Below are positions 57,310-64,000 of a stretch of DNA of 64,000 nt, piece after piece. How positions within the stretch are numbered: position 1 is the first letter of the stretch; the number at the start of each line of letters is the position of its first letter. The notes under the pieces were generated by a model that worked only from the letters and a program-made list of their open reading frames with translations, was not told the DNA's origin and searched no databases. The stretch covers positions 67,773,792 through 67,837,791 of the forward strand of contig CM055312.2 of assembly GCA_029255685.2 (NCBI GenBank), in the 5' to 3' direction. This stretch comes from Silene conica (taxonomy: Eukaryota; Streptophyta; Magnoliopsida; Caryophyllales; Caryophyllaceae). The position numbers were made by a program, and so were the translations under genes.

Positions 57310-57545
57310 TGATATTTTTTCATTTTTTACAACTAAATAATAATTTTCCTTTTTTGTAACTAAATAACATAAAAACCCTAAAATGAACCCATATTTTTCA
57401 TTTTTTGCAACTAAATATAGAGAAACCCTAAAATGAACCTCTTTATAACCCCTCTCTTTATCCACTTTATAATCTCTCTCTTTCACTTCCTCTTTCTCAC
57501 TCTATCTCTTCAAACCCTAACCCAAACCTTTCTTCAAACCTCAAA

Positions 57546-57827
57546 ATGTTGAACAGCAACAACCTTCCAGTATTGATGTCAACACATAGGCACCACAAAG
57601 CAATGATTCAACAGTTAAGGGATATGGAGAGGAGGACCAACCAAGGCATTGTCGCGGCCAGAGCACTTGCCGATCGCGCCAACTTGCGCGGCCTGGAGGA
57701 GGTGGTGACGGAGTGTCATCAAATGATTACAACCTGCTTAAGAAACATCGAAATAGCAAGGCAGGAGAGGTAGTGGTTTGAGGAGCAGGATAACGTCCTT
57801 CTAACCCTGATTTTGGACTTAATTTAA
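57546..57827 (+). pseudogene. Small coiled-coil ORF, duplicate 2
   Basis: Tandem paralogue of 56561-56841, about 985 bases downstream; the duplication includes promoter (from about 57300) and 3' flank (ACAACCTCAATCACATCACT at 57099 and 58056). Reads MLNSNNLPVLMSTHRHHKAM, DMERRTNQGIVAARALADRA, GLEEVVTECHQMITTCLRNIE, ARQER, then TAG at 57771, followed in frame by WFEEQDNVLLTLILDLI and a stop. The paralogue has a sense codon at the TAG, so it is a nonsense lesion or a shortened protein of 75 aa. Function unknown. Confidence 0.55.
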
Positions 57828-58863
57828 TAAATAATACATGTATGATTTTCTAGGTTTTTCAATCGGTTTGCTTTTTTTTTTATATATATATTTTTATTTT
57901 TTAATTTTGTATATATAAATTATATATTATTAATTATAATTATATATTATTAATTATATCTAATGTGGATTTTAATTATATTTGCCGTTTCTTTACCTAT
58001 TTGAATTCTCTTACTATTTGCATGTAACAGTTAATTGTTTAAATTGGATTTAACAACCTCAATCACATCACTGTTATCACAACAACTAATGTCAAGAGTT
58101 TAAAAAATTATATAAGTGATCCAAAAAATTAAACGTGTGAAAAATATTGAGATAAAAAAAATTGTATGAGTTTAAAAAATTATAAGTCAAAAATAATTAT
58201 AAGAGTCTTAAAAACTATAAGTGATCCAAAAAAAATTAAAAGTGTTAAAAATATTTGAAGTGGTAAAAAATTGATAAGTGAAAAATTTGTACAAGTATGA
58301 GTTAGTGATAACAAAATCATAAGTCATAAAAATATTTTATAAGACTTTCAAAAATGTTAGAAAGTGATCAAATAAATTAAAAGTGTTAAAAATATTTGGA
58401 GTGAGAACAAGTTTATAAGTGAAAAAATTGTATGAGTTAAAAAATATATAAGTGATAACAAAATTTACTAACAAAATCTTTTAATTGGTTAAAAAAATTT
58501 ATAAGTGATACAAATAAAATAGAAGAGTTTAAAAAAATTTAAGTGATAAAATAATAAAAAGGAAAAAGAAATGTCAAATACACTAGTAACACTGTACAAA
58601 TACGGTACAAATACTCAAAGCGTATAAATACAAGAAACATATACGTCATCCGTATAAAAATACGAAATAAATACTGAAAATAAAAATACAAAAAATATTA
58701 TATGTATTATAAAAAAAGTAGACTTAATTAAAAATATAGGAGAAAGATATTAATAATTAATAGAGTAGTGGGATAATCGAAGAACAATTAATAGTGTTGT
58801 AACAATCTAGAGAATCTGCTTAATTAATAAAATAAATCAGATTCTTTCAATTTTACAAGTGGC
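57828..58863. other. AT-rich 3' part of the probable MULE
   Basis: About 1 kb without a gene. 58095-58560 is a degenerate array of AAAAATTATAAGTGATCCAAA and AGTGTTAAAAATATTTG units. 58590-58760 has TACGTATAAATACG-like motifs mirrored near 47940-48030. Confidence 0.5.
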
Positions 58864-59917
58864 ACATGGTGATTGATGGTGTATGAGAGGCCTCATACAC
58901 CTGGTGTAACTCTAGCACCTTCCTTACCCTACCCCTTTACCTAGTTGCATTGTGAAGACAAATGAACGTGAATTGATAAGTTTTAAGAGGGCACTCTATA
59001 TATCCTACACAATGCATGGGTGTGGCCGGCCCCCTCCTACTCTATAATGAGGAAATTGTTTTCTCATTATATAATTCATTCATCCTACAAAAAAAAAATA
59101 CTTACTTGATGATTATTCTTTTATCTCTCTACAAATTTGTTTAGAGAAATAAAAATCATACTAATTTAAAATTAATATTACTAGTGGTAGTGATATTTGT
59201 GTTAGTATTTTAAGGTAAATCAATAATTATTTTCTAGTAACAAAATATTATTGGCATTAAGGTCATTCCTTGATACGAATCTTTTGGAGTTGATCTTACA
59301 CTTACATCGTGATTTTGGGTATCGTCTCAATTGGATTTTGTCGAAGACTAGGTGACCAAGTTAGTATAAACCTTCTAAAATCAATGTAAGAATCCGATTT
59401 TTTTTCTTGTATATTTTTGCATGCAAAAGATCTTTTAAGTTTTATGACCAAACTTTATAAGACTCATATATGATATGAGTATAAACCTGAAATTTGATTT
59501 TCAACACATATTGCATTGCATTTCATTCTCATTGCATGTTTATAAGTTAAGTATATTGAAATTGATGTGTTTGGCGTTGCTTCATTGTTACCCATTTCCG
59601 GGGTGTCCCGTGTTGATCCATATGATATTTTCTATCATTAACTCATCCTATACCGTGTTATCTGCAATGGGTTGTAGAGACAATCATGAACCTCATTAAA
59701 GTGAATTAGATTAACATAGTATTCGCCCCTAATAGCTTATATGAGGTGACGTCTCAAAACAACTAGAAGTGTGACGCGATTGATGGCAAGTTCAAGTGTC
59801 ATAGAGTCATACGAGATGACTAGTCGATCACCTAGGCAAAATGTTAAGAGACGTTGGTCGGGATAATGACCGCTTTTATAATAAAAGTTTTCTCAATTGT
59901 ATTTTCGACTCCTCTAC
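58864..59917. other. Interval without a gene
   Basis: About 1 kb. Transcript-like stretch near 58975-59400 (TTTCTCATTATATAATTCATTC, TTGATACGAATCTTTTGG) resembles LTR U5 DNA but no ends are defined. Confidence 0.35.
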
Positions 59918-59975
59918 CTCGGGAACCGAGATGGTAACATTTCGGTTATCCTGGCCGGATAATCGGGGTGTTACA
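59918..59975 (+). repeat. Chromovirus-type LTR 3' end, copy A
   Basis: Stem-loop CTCGG-GAA-CCGAG followed by ATGGTAACAT and ending CGGGGTGTTACA at 59975. The LTR start is not located. Confidence 0.65.
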
Positions 59976-60381
59976 ATAGGAAACTCAACACTAGTGTTAT
60001 CTTATACCGCCGACGATTCTCATGGATCTACCTAAGCCAATGCTAGGCTTCGGTCAGTAAAGAGTTGTTCCCCTACCTTGCGAGGGACATTGAGCGATGA
60101 GTTTCATAGAGGTAGTGGGTGGGACCTTCTACGATCTGTCGAAGTACACGTAGTACATATACTAGTACCCGACCCACCCTATTGTCCAAGATCTAAGGAT
60201 GCAGCCGCACGAGCTTGCCGAGAGGTTGTCCTCTACCTTAGTACTGCGAAACATGCATGAGACGACACATCTGGAGGGAATATGGACATAGTTAGCGCAG
60301 CCAGTATGGTGGAGTGGCGTGGGTAGTGATGGGGTGTTCCACAGCTACGGGGTCGATTGTACTGCGTGGGGAGATTTATCC
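59976..60381. other. Probable retroelement LTR or internal DNA
   Basis: About 400 GC-richer bases without an ORF of interest; target of the solo LTR at 60382. Confidence 0.35.
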
Positions 60382-60417
60382 TATAACACCCCTCTCTTGT
60401 AGATGCCGAGTTGTGAC

Positions 60418-60530
60418 TAAACTCGACCGAGTTAGAGTAAGTCGTCGAGTAGGTCAAACTCGGCCGAGTAAGTGCAACTCGGCCGAGTAAGTGTTATTCG
60501 GCTGAGTGAGCCTGACTCGACCGAGTAGAT
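60418..60530. repeat. Palindromic array 5, ACTCGGCCGAGT
   Basis: Five copies: ACTCGACCGAGT, two perfect ACTCGGCCGAGT, ATTCGGCTGAGT and ACTCGACCGAGT, spaced by TAAGTGCA-type linkers. Note ATTCGGCTGAGT keeps its inner CGGC/GCTG pairing only partly. Confidence 0.92.
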
Positions 60531-61416
60531 CTTTCCGTAAGTTGAGTCGCGGTTAATTATAAATATTAATACGAGGGTTAATAATTCATTTTTACCCTAA
60601 TCAGAAAGCAAAAACCCTAATCCCCTATTACCCCCTTCCTCTCAGATTCCGTCAAGAGCCCGTAGCAGGAGAATAGAAGCGCCGATCATCTAGCATAGTC
60701 CGTAGTTATCAAGTAAGTGTTGTTTTATCAGTTAGTTATCTCGGTTGTTAGTTGTGATTGGTGAGTAACTTGTATATACATATCATTCATAGGAGGAGGA
60801 TTCATAGAGGAGCGTTGGTAGGACAGTTGTGGATTCGTTCTTGCTGTGATTGCTATTGAGGTAGGGTTTCCATACTCGGTTTCCATGTAATTTTGATTGT
60901 GACGATACCGTTGTATTATCTGATATCACTGTGTTACTGTATTATTGTTTGAGATTGGGAACATATGTGTGAGATCGTTGCGGGAAACGGATCTCGCTCC
61001 TATGATCGTTTTTCGTGGGACCCGTCACGGAGAGGATGTGCACATTAATGGTCTTGGTACCCCTTGCCGCGAGTAAGTGGGGGATTGGTGTTGGGCTGAA
61101 GGCCGCCACTTGGTTTATGTGACAAGGATATCAATTATTGGTGATTATCAGATTGTGGTTTATGCTATTGTCTTGTAACCGTGTTATTGCAGCAGTTTCT
61201 GACACTTGTGGTTGTTTTACTGTGATGATCCATGTAATAGTTAGTAGAGTCTCGGGTCTGTAGATGTTGATGCTTGCCGGCTTGGGAGGATGGGTCATCA
61301 CCTTCAGTTTTGGTTTTGGAATTCAGTTTTGTTGCTAGACGGTTGTACCTTACACATACACTTTTGTTTTCTATACTTATAATAAAGTGGCTAGTGTTGT
61401 TTATCTTATATTGTAC

Positions 61417-61430
61417 CTCAGGTAACTGAG
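61417..61430 (+). other. Conserved LTR stem-loop, copy B
   Basis: CTCAG-GTAA-CTGAG then ATGATAGTAT, 60 bases before the LTR end. The G-C pair of copies A and C is an A-T pair here. Confidence 0.7.
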
Positions 61431-61495
61431 ATGATAGTATTTTCATAGTCTGATGGTCATCTAAAGGCCTTAGATTATGAGGGTGTTACATATCC

Positions 61496-61781
61496 TGCTA
61501 TGATCATGGCTACCTCGCATGGCAATGCGGTCTGAACTACGATAGTCAACTTGATGATCAAAGGCGGTGGATGGGAGATCGTAAGTTTAGCAGGTTAATG
61601 GATGATGCGTGTTATGATGCGCTGTTGCTTTGTTGTGCTTGGTTTTGCTTTCTGGGGAGGGGGTACCATGACGAGTTTAGATGATAGTCTCACCATAATT
61701 GTATTGTTATCCTTCTTATTTTCATTTAATGAGTATTATAATTTAAAGTTGTTCTTTTATTGATTATTTGATATAGTTTAT
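61496..61781. other. Interval without a gene
   Basis: Continuation of the element hit by the solo LTR; nothing coding. Confidence 0.35.
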
Positions 61782-61860
61782 CTCGGGCAACCGAGATGGT
61801 AACGTCAGTATATGTCTTGGGTGGTCATTGGTAATGCACCTTGGTATATGAGGTGTTACA
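61782..61860 (+). repeat. Chromovirus-type LTR 3' end, copy C
   Basis: Stem-loop CTCGG-GCAA-CCGAG, ATGGTAACGTC, ending GAGGTGTTACA at 61860. Probably the end of the LTR that the solo LTR interrupts. Confidence 0.65.
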
Positions 61861-62390
61861 AAGAGTTCATGATTCGTCTTGGGTTTTGAATTTAAACTAG
61901 ATCCAAATTATGCCACTTGTGGAGGGGTTCTTTGTGGATTCGTTGATTCCCACTCTTGTAAACTTTCATGATTTTGCAATGAGTTTCGAATGGATCTCAC
62001 ATGTGAGGGGGCATGTTGGAATAGAAACTCACATGGAGAATAAGAAATTGTACCACGTTATAATTAAAGGATTATTCCTCCTATTGATAAGGTTTTAGGA
62101 TGAAACCACTGTTATTTTGTCAATTGCCCCGTCTCTCTCCCGTTTTGGGTGTGATTTAGCTCGTTTGCATGTTCTAACAATATTAATTAAAAAACAATAT
62201 TCTTCCGTTTTGGGTGTGGTTTCGCAATGCTTATCAGGTGTTCTCTAAAGCTCATTTCAACCATTCTCTATGATTGTGAATACAAAACGTCTCTTCTAAC
62301 AGTTCTCTAAGGTTTAGAGAACACTAAGTAGAGGCGTTGTCCAAAGCTAATTTCAACAGTTCTCCAAGCCTATTTTTGTAGTAGTGTTGG
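61861..62390. other. Interval without a gene
   Basis: About 530 bases. Includes the first copy (62115-62200) of a direct repeat with CCGTCTCTC, CGTTTTGGGTGTG, GCTCGTTTGCATGTT; the second copy is at 62513-62596. Confidence 0.45.
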
Positions 62391-62521
62391 TAAAATTTGT
62401 CATACCATTGCTTCGAAGCTTGGTTTAGACCATACAATGATCTGACCAATTTATATACCTTATCTTGTTGTCCTGCAATTACACAACCCTCTGGTTGCTT
62501 CATTTATATGTCTTCGTCAAT
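62391..62521 (-). pseudogene. Ty1/copia reverse transcriptase fragment
   Basis: On minus the stretch encodes MKQPEGCVIAGQQDKVYKLV then RSLYGLNQASKQWYDKF, the copia RT segment between the first catalytic Asp and the YVDD box. A stop (TAA in the DEDI-MKQ stretch) and loss of both flanks make it a scrap of about 130 bases. It belongs to another copia lineage than the element at 9358-18395 (there SIYGLKQSSRSWN). It lies between the two copies of the ~85 bp direct repeat. Confidence 0.85.
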
Positions 62522-62596
62522 TACCCCGTCTCTCCCTCGTTTTGGGTGTGGTTTGGCTCGTTTGCATGTTTTAACAATATCAATTAAAAAATAAAT
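62513..62596. repeat. Direct repeat, second copy
   Basis: TCAATTACCCCGTCTCTCCC, CGTTTTGGGTGTGG, GCTCGTTTGCATGTTTTAAC, about 85-90% like 62115-62200. Confidence 0.8.
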
Positions 62597-62865
62597 TCAA
62601 TTTTTTTTTCTCTGGATTTTTTTTGGTTAGCTTAGAGTTGTGGAAAACCATAAGCATTTGAAATGGCCCCTCATTGGGTAGTAAACAAATTGGTTTGGAC
62701 TTTGGAGTTTTGCGCATTGGCATGTATAATACTTTCTTTTGTAGTTTACTTGCCCAACAATAATAATGTTTTGTTTCACTTTGAAAAGAATAATTAGTTT
62801 TTTTTTTCACCTTTATTTCCTAATCCTTAACAATAGGTCATGAACTCATAGCTCACCAAATCAGG

Positions 62866-63245
62866 TTTTAAAGTTTGGCTTGAATAGGATTAAGAATCAA
62901 ATTGTCCCATGAATCATACAACAAAATGGCTAAAACTTGGATAAGTGGGCCCAAACACGTCATATTTACAACTAACGTTCAGATGTGTATCAGATAAGAC
63001 ACCCAAAAATAACAGATTTAAAGTTTAGAATACATAAACTCGGATCATAAATATTTCACAAAATTACTCTTAATAAGAATTAAACCCGTTCTTTCAAAAA
63101 TTTCACTTAAATTTTAACTATTAGACTTCATAGTCGTGGACAAGTTTTAAAATTTGGTTTGAACAAGATTAAGAATCAAAATGTCCCATGAATCATACAA
63201 CAAAATGGCTAAAACTTGAATTAAGTGGAGCCATACATGTAAAAC
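62866..63245. repeat. ~95 bp direct repeat pair
   Basis: 62866-62965 and 63146-63245 share GATTAAGAATCAAA, TGTCCCATGAATCATACAAC and AAAATGGCTAAAACTTG. The rest of 62600-64000 holds no gene that I can recognise. Confidence 0.8.
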
Positions 63246-64000
63246 ATACAACTATCATGCATGAACATCTTTACTAACTTTTCTATCAAGCATGAGGGAT
63301 GCTTTTAAAATGCATCCAACCTTTGCATGTGCTTAAGGTGAGAGTCGTTATTATGCAATTGAGGCCACCCACATCAAATATTCGACACCAAGTTGGCCCT
63401 TCCAAAAATGGGTCGTCTTGTCTAATATCATCTAGGTTTAATTGACAATAATATTATTGGATTTGGTATGGTTTGTAGTCTTTGGAGATTAGAAAGGTCG
63501 ATCTCACGGAAAAACTAGTCTAATTTTATAAAGTTGAGGCCATGTTCGAGCTTGTTGTGACATATTGTAGTTGTGTTTAGTTACTCTCTCGGGGGATTGG
63601 GTTTCTTTTTCATGGGTCTATACTCGAAAGTGATTTTTTACTTTTAGTTTAGGCCTTGTATTTTTTCGATAAGGATTTTGATAATTAAAATTAAATTAAA
63701 TTTTTAGAAAATGAAATACCCCAATTTGCTGAGTTGAGTCGAGATTATATATGGGGAGTATATTTATTTCTTTATAGATCATTTTTCGCATTTGTTCAAT
63801 TTTTAAATTTTATTTAATAAATTAATAAATATCTACTAATTTAGATTTTGAAGCCATGAAATTTGAATGTGAAATCATTACACTTAGAAAGGAAATAAGA
63901 AAATCGCGAGAACAAAATTTGTCACCTATTTTGAACCGGATTCGAATTTCAAACACTTCAAATAAATTGATATGTACATAACCATGAAAATTAATTTTAA
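63246..64000. other. AT-rich right edge, no gene seen
   Basis: About 755 bases; nothing recognised. Confidence 0.4.

Larger units (their letters stand above)
47777..58863. mobile_element. Probable large Mutator-like (FAR1/FRS-type) element, approximate limits
   Basis: Weak inverted similarity at the two sides: GCCACTTGT then AATCTTG..., CAACACCTACTAATTAG at the left and GCCACTTGT..., GAATCTG, ACAACACTATTAATTG at the right (read on minus). Inward of both lie TACG/GTATTTCGTATTTAT-type repeats. The interior has one FAR1/FRS-type transposase and several small ORFs and repeats. No 9 bp duplication was found, so the limits and even the unity of this block are inferred. Confidence 0.45.
60382..61490 (+). 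mobile_element. Solo chromovirus-type LTR, 1109 bp
   Basis: TATAACACCCC (family TGTAACACCCC with one change) to GGGTGTTACA, flanked by the perfect duplication TATCC (60377-60381, 61491-61495). The interior has palindromic array 5 near its start, a CCCTAATCCCCTATTACCCCC leader-like stretch and the stem-loop at 61417-61430. Confidence 0.88.

Noticed and set aside
1-64000. rRNA, tRNA or organelle genes
   Set aside because: None recognised on either strand.

Overview
The window is nuclear DNA of a plant, most likely a eudicot. It is AT-rich and carries plant-type LTR retrotransposons with tRNA-Met primer sites, CACTA, mariner, Mutator, PIF/Harbinger and hAT-like DNA transposons, a Helitron-type terminus, a tRNA-derived SINE and plant gene fragments. 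The species cannot be read from the sequence. I see no intact single-copy host gene: nearly everything is transposable element, often nested, and most coding sequence is broken.

Layout. 1-1677: right end of a minus-strand chromovirus-type LTR that abuts an Athila-type Ty3/gypsy element (1678-9357, resuming at 18396-19205) with protease, RT, RNase H, integrase and an env-position ORF. A young Ty1/copia element (9358-18395; LTRs 9358-10347 and 17019-18008) sits inside the gypsy 3' LTR and is followed by an extra PBS plus leader. 20.0-20.8 kb: two Helitron-type 3' ends. 21.4-22.3 kb: a miniature LTR element. 22.9-24.7 kb: two MITEs. 24941-27542: a 2.6 kb CACTA element with a spliced, transposase-associated gene remnant. 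27564-28532: a solo copia LTR with perfect target duplication. 28.8-30.1 kb: MITEs.

31.4-45.2 kb is a nest. A mariner-like element (41555-45235) has two poly(A) retroposons inserted within 30 bp beside its left end (31954-32597 minus; 32628-41541 plus). The second was then split by a 7.2 kb CACTA element (33966-41153) that carries a LINE RT scrap, exons captured from a GSK3/shaggy kinase gene and a TTM/uridine-kinase-like gene, and two tandem ends of another CACTA family.

45.3-47.5 kb holds a SINE and two MITEs. About 47.8-58.9 kb looks like one large Mutator-like unit: a FAR1/FRS-type transposase pseudogene on minus, four small plus-strand ORFs (one pair tandemly duplicated), a 23-copy ~62 bp satellite, several internal repeats, and a shared TTTAGGCGGG promoter motif. 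58.9-64 kb has nested chromovirus-type LTRs (one solo LTR with target duplication), a copia RT scrap and direct repeats.

The strongest unexplained signal is that unrelated LTR elements here each carry arrays of short GC-rich palindromes (CGCAG-C-CTGCG, GGTCGGTCGACC, ACTCGGCCGAGT) in non-catalytic regions. Stem-loops with apparent compensatory changes also occur in two LTR families. All assignments come from reading motifs; no database search was run.
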